Of a stretch of 64,000 nt of DNA, positions 36,322-44,181 are shown in pieces. The stretch comes from Actinomycetales bacterium (lineage in GTDB: Bacteria; Actinomycetota; Actinomycetes; Actinomycetales; Dermatophilaceae): the NCBI GenBank assembly GCA_016710645.1, contig JADJVI010000007.1:1-64000 (forward strand), written 5' to 3'. The position numbers and the translations under genes are program-made. Numbering within the stretch: position 1 is the stretch's first letter; every line of letters begins with the position of its first letter. The notes beneath the pieces are model-generated. The model searched no databases. It had not been told where the DNA came from and saw only the letters and a list, made by a program, of their open reading frames with translations.

Positions 36322-37354
36322 TCAGCGGGTGAAGATCATGCTGATGAGGTAGCAGATGACGCCGACGAGGCCGGCGCCGGGGATGGTGATGAGCCAGGTG
36401 GAGAGGATCTCCTGAGCCTTGCCCCAACGCACCGCCTTGGCGCGGTCGGCCGTCCCGATACCCATGATCGAGGAGCTCACCACGTGGGTCGTCGACACGG
36501 GGGCGCCGAGCACCGAGGCGCCGTAGATAACGGCCGCCGAGGTGAGCTGGGTGTCCAGGGCATGGATGGGGCGGACCTTGTAGATGCCGAACCCCACCGT
36601 GCGCACGATCCGCCAGCCTCCGGAGAGAATGCCCAGGGTGATCGCGGTGGCACACGTGAGGATGACCCAGAACGGCACCTTGAACTCGGTCAGCTGCCCC
36701 GAGAGCACGAGGACCAGGGTGATGATGCCCATGCTCTTCTGCGCGTCGTTGGCGCCGTGCGAGAAGGCGAGGAAGGCCGAGGTGAGGAACTGTGAGCGGC
36801 GGAAGATCTTGTTGACGCCTGGCTTGGCACCGCGGAACAGCGCCATCATGAGCTTCTGCAGCAGGAAGCCGACTCCGAATCCGACGAGCGGGGAGATCAC
36901 CAACCCGATGAGGATCTTGGCCACGCCGTCGACCTTGCCGTGGCCGAGTTCCGCGAAGCCCCACTTGACGTAGCCAGACCCGGCGGCAAGCAGGGTCGCG
37001 CCGACGAGTCCGCCGACCAGGGCGTGTGAGGACGAGGACGGGATCCCGAACCACCAGGTGCCGAGGTTCCACGTGATGGCGCCGATGATGCCGCAGAGCA
37101 CGATGATCATGGCGGTCTTCTGCGGCAAGGTCCCCACATCGATGAACTTGCCGATGGTGTTGGCCACGGCGGTGCCGCCGAGGATGGGGCCGAGGAATTC
37201 GAAGGTCGCGACGATGATGACGGCCTGGACAGGCGTCATGGCCCGCGAGGCGATCGTCGTGGCGATGATGTTCGAGGCGTCGTGGAAGCCGTTCGTGTAG
37301 TCAAAGATGATGACGAGAACGACCGCAACGGTTGCCAGAACGAGAACAGTGTTC
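36322..37354 (-). pseudogene. pitA: Low-affinity phosphate transporter PitA, interrupted by IS30 at its start codon
   Basis: Inorganic phosphate symporter; the remaining 344 codons encode an otherwise intact protein with the family signatures DYTNGFHDASNIIATTIASR, FGIPSSSSHALVGGLVGA and FSHGANDAQKSMGI plus about ten transmembrane segments. The native ATG and first bases lie on the other side of the element (38467-38471). Joining both sides and removing one TTC copy gives ATGAACACTGTTCTC, i.e. MNTVLVLATV, a normal PitA start. The fragment has no start codon of its own in front of the first membrane helix; reading upstream enters the IS in a frame not used by the transposase. Loss of Pit activity is likely. 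Confidence 0.93.
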
Positions 37355-37379
37355 GGCGGTGTCAAGCCGTGGAAGCAAC
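37355..37379. repeat. Terminal inverted repeat of the IS30 element (3' side of the transposase gene)
   Basis: Begins GGCGGTGTCAAGCCGTGGAA; contains the transposase stop codon (37362-37364). Confidence 0.9.
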
Positions 37380-38435
37380 GGGTGGTAGTCCTTGGAGTAG
37401 GCGTTGGAAGGACTCGCGGGGGGTGAGGAAGCCGAGGGCTTGGCGGGGTCGTTCGTTGAGTTCTTCGGCGATGGCGGTCAGGTAGGGCTGGTGTGCCGGG
37501 ATGGGTTCGCCTTTGGGGATGTACTCGCGGATCAGCCCGTTGGTGTTCTCGTTGCTGGGTCGCTGCCATGGGGAGTGGGGGTCGGCGAAGTAGACCTTCA
37601 GGTCGGTGGCCAGGGTGAGCGCGGCGTGTTGGGCCATCTCGCTGCCTTGGTCCCAGGTCAACGTTTTGCGCATCATCGCGGGGAGTTCGCGGCAGTGCTC
37701 GATGAGGGTGTCGGCCACGCCGGTCGAGTCTTTACCCTCGGGTAACGCCAGGATCGTGGTGAACCTGCTGGTGCGCTCCACCAGGGTGATTGCTGCGCTC
37801 GCGCCCTGCTTGCCGATGATCAGGTCGCCTTCCCAGTGCCCGGGGACTCGCCGGTCGGCCACGGCCGGGTCGCGCTCGTCAATGGAGATCATGCCGACGA
37901 TCGGGGCGCCTCGTTGACCAGCCCCTTTCCGGGGCCGGCGGCGGGTCTGTTTGCGGCGTAAGAAGATCCCGTGCCGGGCGAGGTCACCGCGGGGCATGGC
38001 GTAAATGAACTGGTAGATCGCCTCGTGAGAAGCGGTGTGGCCCTCGGCCGGTGGGGAGCCCTTCATGAGCCCCACGGTGGCCTCGCGGGCCTCCAGATGC
38101 AACCGCCCCGCGATCTGACGCGGAGTACGAGAGTGCTTCAGATCGGCCAACACCCGAGCCCTCAACGCCGGGACCACGGCGACCTTCCGCGGCTGCGGAC
38201 GGGAACGCCGACGCTGGGCCGCGACATCCGCGGTGACCATCCGATACCCGCGAGTCTTGGTGGAGTTCCGGGCCACCTCACGCGAGATGACCGACACGTC
38301 CCGATCGATCCCCGCCGCGATACGCCTCAACGCCCACCCAGCCTTCAGCCCGAGCGCGATCTCCACCCGATCCGCCGCGGTCAACCTCCGCCGAGTCCCA
38401 GCCACCAGCAACCTCCCCAGACCAAGCCCCTTCAC
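37362..38435 (-). CDS. IS30-family transposase
   Basis: DDE transposase of 357 residues. N-terminal helix-turn-helix (RRIAAGIDRDVSVISREVAR) and second HTH (HSRTPRQIAGRLHLE), then the catalytic core: first Asp in PGHWEGDLIIGKQGA, second in TLTWDQGSEMAQHA, Glu in QRPSNENTNGLIREYIPKG. GTG 38435 is the first start after the inverted repeat. Full length with no frameshift, so the protein is probably functional. Its gene is on the same strand as pitA, but its end is out of frame with the pitA remainder. Confidence 0.95.
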   Translation of the reverse strand: MKGLGLGRLLVAGTRRRLTAADRVEIALGLKAGWALRRIAAGIDRDVSVISREVARNSTKTRGYRMVTADVAAQRRRSRPQPRKVAVVPALRARVLADLKHSRTPRQIAGRLHLEAREATVGLMKGSPPAEGHTASHEAIYQFIYAMPRGDLARHGIFLRRKQTRRRPRKGAGQRGAPIVGMISIDERDPAVADRRVPGHWEGDLIIGKQGASAAITLVERTSRFTTILALPEGKDSTGVADTLIEHCRELPAMMRKTLTWDQGSEMAQHAALTLATDLKVYFADPHSPWQRPSNENTNGLIREYIPKGEPIPAHQPYLTAIAEELNERPRQALGFLTPRESFQRLLQGLPPVASTA

Positions 38436-38441
38436 CAGGGC

Positions 38442-38466
38442 GTTGCTTGGACGCTATGACACCGCC
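38442..38466. repeat. Terminal inverted repeat of the IS30 element (5' side of the transposase gene)
   Basis: Read inward on the minus strand it begins GGCGGTGTCATAGCGTCCAA; pairs with the repeat at 37355-37379. Confidence 0.9.
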
Positions 38467-38471
38467 TTCAT
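38467..38471 (-). pseudogene. pitA: Native pitA start codon, separated from the gene by IS30
   Basis: The minus strand reads ATGAA here, the first five bases of pitA; bases 38467-38469 are the target-site duplicate. The 231 bp between here and nucS (38472-38702) should hold the original pitA promoter and the nucS promoter; it also holds one GTATGCCGT at 38536-38544. Confidence 0.88.
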
Positions 38472-38690
38472 GCGCGGGTCACCATGGCGCAACGCTCCTT
38501 TGCGTTGAGTTCCTTCGCAGTTCAGTCGCGCGAAAGTATGCCGTTCCCATCCCGTCTTGTGCGGGGACGTAGGTCACCTCTGGGCAACGGTTCGGTGAAC
38601 GACTGAGCCGACCGGTGATTCAAGGCGCCGAGCGTCACTCTGTCCCACCGAAGCACCACCGAACCGGCTGAGAGCCGCGACCGGGGTGCC

Positions 38691-38696
38691 TAAGCT
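38691..38696 (+). promoter_or_regulatory. Leaderless -10 element TAAGCT of nucS
   Basis: TAAGCT is six bases before GTG 38703; no Shine-Dalgarno sequence is seen. Confidence 0.55.
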
Positions 38697-38702
38697 GTCC
38701 AG

Positions 38703-39398
38703 GTGCGCCTTGTCATTGCCCGCTGTAGCGTCGACTACGAGGGTCGGCTGCAAGCCCATCTCCCGCTGGCCACCCGGCTGCTGCTGCTCAAGGCCGATGG
38801 ATCGCTGCTGGTCCACAGCGACGGTGGGTCCTACAAGCCGCTGAACTGGATGTCGCCGCCCTGCGCCCTGGCCGAGCTCTCGCCCGATCCCGAGGAGGCC
38901 GCCGACGGAGTGGTGCAGGTCTGGGTGGTCCGGCACGCCAAGAGCGGCGACGCGCTGCGGGTGCGGTTGCACGAGATCCTGCACGACTCCGCCCATGAGC
39001 TCGGCGTCGACCCGGGGCTGGTCAAGGAGGGCGTCGAGGCGCACCTGCAGGCCCTGCTCGCCGAACACATCCACACCCTCGGCGAGGGCTGGACCCTCGT
39101 GCGCCGCGAGCACATGACCGCCATCGGGCCGGTCGATATCCTCGCCCGCGACGCCGACCGAGGGCATGTCGCCATCGAGATCAAGCGACGCGGCGAGATC
39201 GACGGAGTCGAGCAATTGACTCGCTACCTGGAGCTGATGAACCGCGACCCAGCGTTGCGGCCGGTGCAGGGCGTCTTCGCCGCCCAGGAGATCAAGCCGC
39301 AAGCCCGCACGCTCGCGCAGGATCGCGGAATCCGTTGTGTGACACTGGATTACGACGCACTCCGGGGTATCGACGACGCCGAGTCACGGCTCTTCTGA
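38703..39398 (+). CDS. nucS: NucS/EndoMS mismatch-specific endonuclease
   Basis: The non-canonical mismatch repair nuclease of Actinobacteria, which replaces MutS/MutL; 231 residues. An N-terminal dimerisation and DNA-binding domain (RLVIARCSVDYEGRLQAHLP) is followed by a RecB-like nuclease core with Asp in AIGPVDILARDADRG, the ExK motif in HVAIEIKRRGEIDGVEQLTR and QARTLAQDRGIRCVTLDYD. GTG 38703 fits the leaderless promoter. A C-terminal beta-clamp-binding peptide is expected in the family; here the end reads DDAESRLF, compatible with one. It overlaps the convergent downstream gene by 15 bp. Confidence 0.94.
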   Translation: MRLVIARCSVDYEGRLQAHLPLATRLLLLKADGSLLVHSDGGSYKPLNWMSPPCALAELSPDPEEAADGVVQVWVVRHAKSGDALRVRLHEILHDSAHELGVDPGLVKEGVEAHLQALLAEHIHTLGEGWTLVRREHMTAIGPVDILARDADRGHVAIEIKRRGEIDGVEQLTRYLELMNRDPALRPVQGVFAAQEIKPQARTLAQDRGIRCVTLDYDALRGIDDAESRLF

Positions 39399-39770
39399 CA
39401 GCACCCGCCAGCCATCGGAGTCGACGTCGATGCGCGCCAGTGCGCTTGTGGACGACGCCCCGGTCAGCCCCTGCCTCCAACCCAAGACCACGAGCACGGC
39501 CTCCCCGCGATGGCCATCGGCCAGCGCCTCCAGTGCCTCGCGCAACCCGTCCGTCCCGGCACTGCGATCCGACCCGGGAAGGGGACGCACCGGCATACCG
39601 AGGTGGGATGCCAGTCGGCCGGCACCGGAGGCTGCGGCAGCGTCAGCCGCCGCGTAGACGGCCGCGATCCGCTCTTCGCGCAGCGCGCCGAGCAACTCCG
39701 CCAGATCCGCATGTTCCGCGAGACCGCCCTGGACGACGAGGAACCGCGCCGGACATTGCAGGTCGCTCAT
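39384..39770 (-). CDS. Short histidine-phosphatase-like protein without its active site
   Basis: 128-residue protein whose sequence pattern resembles the phosphoglycerate-mutase/histidine-phosphatase fold (an initial strand RFLVVQGG, helices, a REERIAAVYAAADAAA segment, a late VLVVLGW strand). The RHG and second His motifs of active enzymes are replaced, so catalysis is unlikely. This reading is tentative. ATG 39770 is preferred over GTG 39773. It is convergent with nucS, overlapping its 3' end, and lies 37 bp after the ecm stop on the same strand. Confidence 0.55.
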   Translation of the reverse strand: MSDLQCPARFLVVQGGLAEHADLAELLGALREERIAAVYAAADAAAASGAGRLASHLGMPVRPLPGSDRSAGTDGLREALEALADGHRGEAVLVVLGWRQGLTGASSTSALARIDVDSDGWRVLSEEP

Positions 39771-39807
39771 CACCCGAGTATGCCGTGCAACAGCCAGCGG
39801 GCAACGG

Positions 39808-41883
39808 TCAGCGCAGCGGCTCCAAGCCCCGTGAGGCGCGGATGATCGTCACGAAGCGCCCCATGATGTCGTTGAGCCCGAAGTCCTTCGGGGTGAAGAC
39901 CGCGGCCACTCCGGCAGCCCGCAACGCCGCACCATCTGCCTCGGGGATGATGCCGCCGACGACGACGGGCACGTCGCCGGCGCCGTTGTCGCGCAACCCT
40001 CGCAGCACGTCGGGCACGAGCTCCATATGCGAACCGGAGAGGATCGACAGACCGACCAGGTGGACGTCCTCGGCGATAGCAGCCGCGACGATCTGCTCGG
40101 GGGTCAGCCGGATGCCTTGGTAGACCACCTCGAAGCCCGCGTCGCGCGCGCGCACCGCGATCTGCTCGGCGCCATTGCTGTGGCCGTCCAGGCCGGGCTT
40201 GCCGACCAGGACCCGTAGCTTTTCGCCGAGTTCCTCGCCGGTGGCCGCCACCTGGGCCCGCACGGCAGCCAGATCGCCGGACGGCGTGGCACCGGATCCC
40301 ACTCCCACCGAACCGGAAACGCCTGTGGGAGCGCGATATTCGCCGAACTCGGCCCGCAATGCCTGGGCCCACTCCCCCGTCGTCACCTTGGCCCGGGCGC
40401 ACTCCAGGGTGGCAGCCATGAGGTTGGCGCCGCTCTTGGCGTCCTCGCGCAGCCGCGCCAGAGCCTGTTCGGCGCGGTCACGGCCGTGCCCATCGGAGTC
40501 ACGGGCTGCGCGCCAAGCCTGGACGGCCCGAATCGCCGCGGCCTCGACCGCCGGGTCGACCGTCTGGATCGCCGTGCCGAGGTCGGCGGTGAGCGGGTTG
40601 GTCTCGGTCGAGGTGAACTGGTTGAGCCCGACGACGACATCCTCACCGGCCTCAATGCGCTGCCGACGCTGCGCGTGCGAGGCGACCAGGGCCGACTTCA
40701 TGTAGCCCGACTCGACGGCGGCGACCGCCCCGCCCATGTCCTGGACCCGGTCGATCTCGGCCTTGGCGCCGGCGACGAGCTCGGCGACCTTGGCCTCGAT
40801 GACCGTCGACCCGGTGAAGATGTCGTCGTACTCCAACAGGTCGGACTCGAAGGCCAAGACCTGCTGGATGCGCAGCGACCACTGCTGGTCCCACGGCCGC
40901 GGCAGGCCAAGGGCTTCGTTCCACGCCGGCAGCTGTACGGCACGCGCCCGGGCATCCTTGCTCAGGGTCACCGCGAGCATCTCCAGGACGATGCGCTGGA
41001 CATTGTTCTCCGGTTGGGCCTCGGTGAGGCCGAGCGAGTTGACCTGGACGCCGTAGCGGAAGCGGCGTGCCACCGGGTCGGTGACCCCGTAGCGCTCCTG
41101 GGTCAGCTCGTCCCAGATCTGGACAAACGCCCGCATCTTGCACATCTCCTCGACGAACCGGACGCCGGCGTTGACGAAGAACGAGATCCGGGCCACGACA
41201 TCGGGGAACTTCTCCGGCGGCACCTGGCCGGAGTCACGCACCGCATCGAGCACAGCGATCGCGGTGCACATGGCATAGGCGATCTCCTGGACCGGCGTCG
41301 CGCCGGCCTCTTGGAGGTGATAGCTGCAGATGTTCGTAGGGTTCCACTTGGGGATCTCGTTGACCGTGTAGCTGATCATGTCGGTGATGAGCCGCAGCGA
41401 CGGACCCGGCGGGAAGGCATAGGTGCCCCGCGACAGGTACTCCTTGATGATGTCGTTTTGCGTCGTCCCGGCCAGCCGGTGCACCCACGCGGCCGGGTCC
41501 TCCCCCGCGGCCTTGGCCTGTTCCTCGGCAGTCACCTGATACATCGCCAGCAGCCACATCGCGGTGGCATTGATCGTCATCGAAGTGTTCATGTCCGACA
41601 GCGGGATGCCGTCGAAGAGTGCGGCCATGTCGCCGATGTGGCTGATCGGCACCCCCACCTTGCCGACCTCGCCCCGGGACAGCACATGGTCGGGGTCATA
41701 GCCGGTCTGAGTGGGCAGATCGAAGGCGACCGACAGCCCGGTCTGCCCCTTGGCGAGGTTGCGCCGGTAGAGCGCATTGCTCGCCGCGGCGCTGGAGTGA
41801 CCGGCATACGTGCGCATCACCCAGGGGCGATCGCGAGTCGGGCGCGGAGTGTCGGAGCGCGCGGAAGCTGTGGCATCGGTCAT
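39808..41883 (-). CDS. ecm: Ethylmalonyl-CoA mutase (MeaA-type, adenosylcobalamin-dependent)
   Basis: Converts ethylmalonyl-CoA to methylsuccinyl-CoA, the defining mutase of the ethylmalonyl-CoA pathway; 691 residues in one chain. The catalytic half has WVMRTYAGHSSAAASNALYR, GLSVAFDLPTQTGYDPDH and QPENNVQRIVLEMLAVTLS, which I recognise from Ecm/MeaA rather than from methylmalonyl-CoA mutase. The C-terminal B12 domain has the base-off motif KPGLDGHSNGAEQI near residue 564, plus GLSILSGSH and VVVGGIIPEADG. ATG 41883 follows TAGCGT with six-base spacing. The adenosyltransferase that makes its cofactor is divergent from it, 101 bp away. Confidence 0.93.
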   Translation of the reverse strand: MTDATASARSDTPRPTRDRPWVMRTYAGHSSAAASNALYRRNLAKGQTGLSVAFDLPTQTGYDPDHVLSRGEVGKVGVPISHIGDMAALFDGIPLSDMNTSMTINATAMWLLAMYQVTAEEQAKAAGEDPAAWVHRLAGTTQNDIIKEYLSRGTYAFPPGPSLRLITDMISYTVNEIPKWNPTNICSYHLQEAGATPVQEIAYAMCTAIAVLDAVRDSGQVPPEKFPDVVARISFFVNAGVRFVEEMCKMRAFVQIWDELTQERYGVTDPVARRFRYGVQVNSLGLTEAQPENNVQRIVLEMLAVTLSKDARARAVQLPAWNEALGLPRPWDQQWSLRIQQVLAFESDLLEYDDIFTGSTVIEAKVAELVAGAKAEIDRVQDMGGAVAAVESGYMKSALVASHAQRRQRIEAGEDVVVGLNQFTSTETNPLTADLGTAIQTVDPAVEAAAIRAVQAWRAARDSDGHGRDRAEQALARLREDAKSGANLMAATLECARAKVTTGEWAQALRAEFGEYRAPTGVSGSVGVGSGATPSGDLAAVRAQVAATGEELGEKLRVLVGKPGLDGHSNGAEQIAVRARDAGFEVVYQGIRLTPEQIVAAAIAEDVHLVGLSILSGSHMELVPDVLRGLRDNGAGDVPVVVGGIIPEADGAALRAAGVAAVFTPKDFGLNDIMGRFVTIIRASRGLEPLR

Positions 41884-41889
41884 GATCCG

Positions 41890-41895
41890 ACGCTA
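41890..41895 (-). promoter_or_regulatory. Leaderless -10 element TAGCGT of ecm
   Basis: On the minus strand TAGCGT lies six bases before ATG 41883, within the 101-bp divergent region shared with the adenosyltransferase gene. Confidence 0.55.
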
Positions 41896-41984
41896 CCGGC
41901 CAGTTCACCCCGCCGGGCCCCGGATCGGCGCGTGAGTGCGACCACAGTAGGCGCCAGGTCAGCGGGGCATGCGAGAGTGGGGCC

Positions 41985-42650
41985 ATGGTCAACCTCACGC
42001 GGATCTATACCCGGACCGGCGATCAGGGCACGACGGCCCTCGGCGACTTCAGCCGCACCCACAAGACCGACCCGCGGCTGGCCGCCTACGCCGATGCCAA
42101 CGAGGCCAACGCGGCGATCGGGGTCGCCATTGCATGTGGTCAGCTGTCCGACGAAATCGCGGCCACCTTAGGGCGCATCCAGAACGAGCTCTTCGACGTC
42201 GGGGCAGACCTTTGTATGCCGCTCGCGCAGCACTACGACTACCCCCCGCTGCGGGTGGCCCAGCCCTGGATCGACGATCTGGAGACCGACTGCGACCACT
42301 ACCTCGAGCAGCTCGAACCGTTGCGGTCGTTCATCCTGCCGGGTGGGTCGGCCGGGGCGGCATACCTGCATGTGGCGACGACGGTCGTGCGGCGGGCCGA
42401 ACGCTCGGTCTGGGCGGCTCTGGGTGTCTACGGCGACCAGCCCGGCCCCGGCAAGGGCGAGGGCGGGGTCAACCCGCTGACGGCCACCTATCTCAACCGG
42501 CTCTCCGACCTGCTCTTCGTGCTGGCCAGGGTGGCCAATCTGCCGACCGGTGACGTCCTCTGGCAGCCCGGCGGAGGCCGCGTCGCAGCCCCAGCCAAGA
42601 AGGCCGGCGCTCAGGCCGGTGCTCAAGCCGGGGAGGACACCCCCGAGTAG
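41985..42650 (+). CDS. Cob(I)alamin adenosyltransferase, PduO type
   Basis: Forms adenosylcobalamin from cob(I)alamin and ATP; 221 residues. The ATP-binding N-terminal motif IYTRTGDQGTTALGD, the IQNELFDVGADLCMP helix and the RRAERSVWAA...NPLTATYLNRLSDLLFVLAR C-terminal helices mark the PduO family. A basic, Ala-rich tail of 20 residues ends the protein. ATG 41985 has a weak GAGAGT element six bases upstream. Divergent from ecm, whose cofactor it supplies, as well as that of IcmA. Confidence 0.94.
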   Translation: MVNLTRIYTRTGDQGTTALGDFSRTHKTDPRLAAYADANEANAAIGVAIACGQLSDEIAATLGRIQNELFDVGADLCMPLAQHYDYPPLRVAQPWIDDLETDCDHYLEQLEPLRSFILPGGSAGAAYLHVATTVVRRAERSVWAALGVYGDQPGPGKGEGGVNPLTATYLNRLSDLLFVLARVANLPTGDVLWQPGGGRVAAPAKKAGAQAGAQAGEDTPE

Positions 42651-42653
42651 GAC

Positions 42654-43091
42654 TCAGGTGACGGCGGAGGCTGCGCCTGGTGGCGCGGACTCGACCCAGG
42701 ACCGCAGCGCGGTATAGGCGGGCTCTGCCAGCGCCAGGTCGAAGCTCTCCCCGTCGTGCGTGCAGGCCACCCGCACCGCGTTGTGGATGGCATCGAGGCC
42801 CTCACCGGGGTTCATCGCGATCGGCGCCCCGATGTCGAGGCGACGTCGTTGCCAGGTATGCCGTGGCCGCACCGACACGCCCCCCAGGGCGTACCACTCG
42901 ATGACGTCCTCACCGAAGCGCACGAATCCGCTGCGCCACGAACTGCCGATCTGCGAACGCAGTCCACACATGGTGAGGACCTTGCCCCGCGCGATCGCGC
43001 GCCGCCGCCCCAGCATGGCCAGGATGAAACCGCCCACGAGGGCGATGAGGAGCCCTACCGCGACTTCAGCTGTGAAGACGAGGTCGGTCAT
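42654..43091 (-). CDS. DUF2550 membrane protein
   Basis: 145-residue actinobacterial protein with one N-terminal transmembrane helix (VGLLIALVGGFILAMLG) followed by a cytoplasmic domain containing WRSGFVRFGEDVIEWYALGG, the DUF2550 pattern. It lies 12 bp after atpC on the same strand and is regularly found there in this phylum, so it belongs to the ATP synthase transcription unit. Function unknown. Confidence 0.88.
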   Translation of the reverse strand: MTDLVFTAEVAVGLLIALVGGFILAMLGRRRAIARGKVLTMCGLRSQIGSSWRSGFVRFGEDVIEWYALGGVSVRPRHTWQRRRLDIGAPIAMNPGEGLDAIHNAVRVACTHDGESFDLALAEPAYTALRSWVESAPPGAASAVT

Positions 43092-43103
43092 GGGGCAGCT
43101 GGG

Positions 43104-43376
43104 TCAGTTAATGGAACTGGTGACGTTGACGTGCTCGGCCACGATGGTGACCCGGTCGTGCTCGACCGACAGGAAGCCATCGTCGACCGTGGCGACCTCG
43201 TTGCCGGCCGCGGTGTGGATCACGACATCGCCCGCCACGAGCACGCCCAGCAGGGGGGTGTGGCCGGGCATGATGCCCAACTCGCCGGATGCGGTGCGGC
43301 AGCGCACCATGCTCGACTCGCCGACCCAGACTCGCCGGTCTGCGGCCACCAACTCGACCTTGAGTGCACTCACCAT
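43104..43376 (-). CDS. atpC: ATP synthase epsilon subunit, short form
   Basis: 90-residue epsilon subunit containing only the N-terminal beta-barrel (LKVELVAADRRVWVGESSMV, GIMPGHTPLLGVLVAGDVVI, VEHDRVTIVAEHV). The C-terminal helical hairpin that inhibits ATP hydrolysis in longer homologs (about 130 residues) is missing. The barrel is enough to couple gamma to the c-ring. Unlike the usual atpD-atpC pair, another gene separates them here. Confidence 0.93.
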   Translation of the reverse strand: MVSALKVELVAADRRVWVGESSMVRCRTASGELGIMPGHTPLLGVLVAGDVVIHTAAGNEVATVDDGFLSVEHDRVTIVAEHVNVTSSIN

Positions 43377-43412
43377 GTCCTCCGGAGAATTCGACGAGCT
43401 CTGGCCGCGAGT

Positions 43413-44057
43413 CTATCGGTCTCCGGCCGCGTCCTCCGACGTGGCACCGACCACAACGCCCCCGTATGCCGTGACGATCCTCTCGGCCACGAACCGGGCG
43501 TTGTCGGCGGCGACGTTCTGCGGCAGCCGAGGGAGGTTCTCCTCCCAGTCCACCAGCGTCGAGCCACGGAACTGTCCGACGCGAGCCGGTCGGCCGAAGA
43601 AGAACAGGTGCACGTGCGCTCCCCCGTCGCCGTAGCGAGCCACCTGGCATCTGCCGACCGAGGGCAGCGCTTCGACGGACGCGGCGATCGCGACGAGCAG
43701 CTGGCCGAGCTCGGCAGCCAGGTCGCGCGGCAGGTCGGCGAGGTCGTGGTGGGCATCCGGCACGAGCAGGGCGGTGATCGGTATGCCGGTATCCAGGGCG
43801 AGCAGGGTCCAGCGGCCGTCGGTCCAGATGGCGTTGTCCCGTGGCCGACCGCTGGCGCACCGGCAGGCTGCCGGATCCTCGCCCGAGCGCGCCGGCTCGG
43901 CATCCATGAGTGGCTGCAATGGCTTGAGCCGCAGTCCCGCGGTCTCGTACGGGAAAATGTCCCACCCCGGCATCTCGGTGAACGCGACGGGAAGCCGGCC
44001 GTCCTCATCGGTGGCTGCCAGCAACCGGTCGTAGTACTCCTGCGCTGACTCGGGCAT
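43413..44057 (-). CDS. HIT-like hypothetical protein inside the atp operon
   Basis: 214-residue protein starting MPESAQEYYDRLLAATDE. A GGAHVHLFFFGRP segment near residue 165 resembles the HxHx histidine-triad motif, and the ITALLVPDAHHDLADLPRD segment also suits the HIT fold. A short Cys-rich stretch (AACRCASGR) is unusual. It sits between atpD and atpC, 124 bp and 36 bp from them. A nucleotide hydrolase or transferase role is only fold-level inference. The 3' part carries one GTATGCCGT copy (43464). Confidence 0.65.
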   Translation of the reverse strand: MPESAQEYYDRLLAATDEDGRLPVAFTEMPGWDIFPYETAGLRLKPLQPLMDAEPARSGEDPAACRCASGRPRDNAIWTDGRWTLLALDTGIPITALLVPDAHHDLADLPRDLAAELGQLLVAIAASVEALPSVGRCQVARYGDGGAHVHLFFFGRPARVGQFRGSTLVDWEENLPRLPQNVAADNARFVAERIVTAYGGVVVGATSEDAAGDR

Positions 44058-44118
44058 CTCGGTCCCTTCGGGAGCTTCGGGTCTTCGGTCGCGTCGCGGG
44101 TCCGGACGCCAATGGCTC

Positions 44119-44149
44119 GGGCCGGCCACCCGCGAGGGGTGACCGGCCC
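44119..44149 (-). terminator. Hairpin between atpD and the HIT-like gene
   Basis: Arms 44119-44131 (GGGCCGGCCACCC) and 44137-44149 pair over 13 bp with one mismatch. Lying 33 bp after the atpD stop, it could end or attenuate transcription before the HIT-like gene and atpC. Confidence 0.6.
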
Positions 44150-44181
44150 GGCATACCTGCTCTGAGGTGTGTGCCTGAGGG

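Larger units (their letters stand above)
37355..38466 (-). mobile_element. Complete IS30-family insertion sequence, 1112 bp
   Basis: One transposase gene bounded by imperfect 25-bp inverted repeats (20 of 25 identical) beginning GGCGGTGTCA at both ends. It is flanked by a 3-bp direct repeat TTC (37352-37354 and 38467-38469), matching the short target duplications of IS30. The transposase frame is intact and the ends are present, so the element looks recent and potentially active. It contains no copy of the GTATGCCGT motif that is frequent around it. Confidence 0.95.

Noticed and set aside
37362..37569. In-frame transposase-PitA fusion
   Set aside because: The pitA remainder and the transposase are in different frames; the open frame continuing upstream of pitA is an out-of-frame reading of the transposase gene.
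38575..38605. A PHO box (GTTCACCGAAC on the minus strand) upstream of the native pitA start
   Set aside because: Only one repeat unit matches the actinobacterial PhoP consensus; the second unit is poor, so it is below the level for annotation.
41884..41984. Cobalamin riboswitch between ecm and the adenosyltransferase gene
   Set aside because: The divergent gap is only 101 bp and no B12-box-like segment is visible; both genes look leaderless or nearly so.
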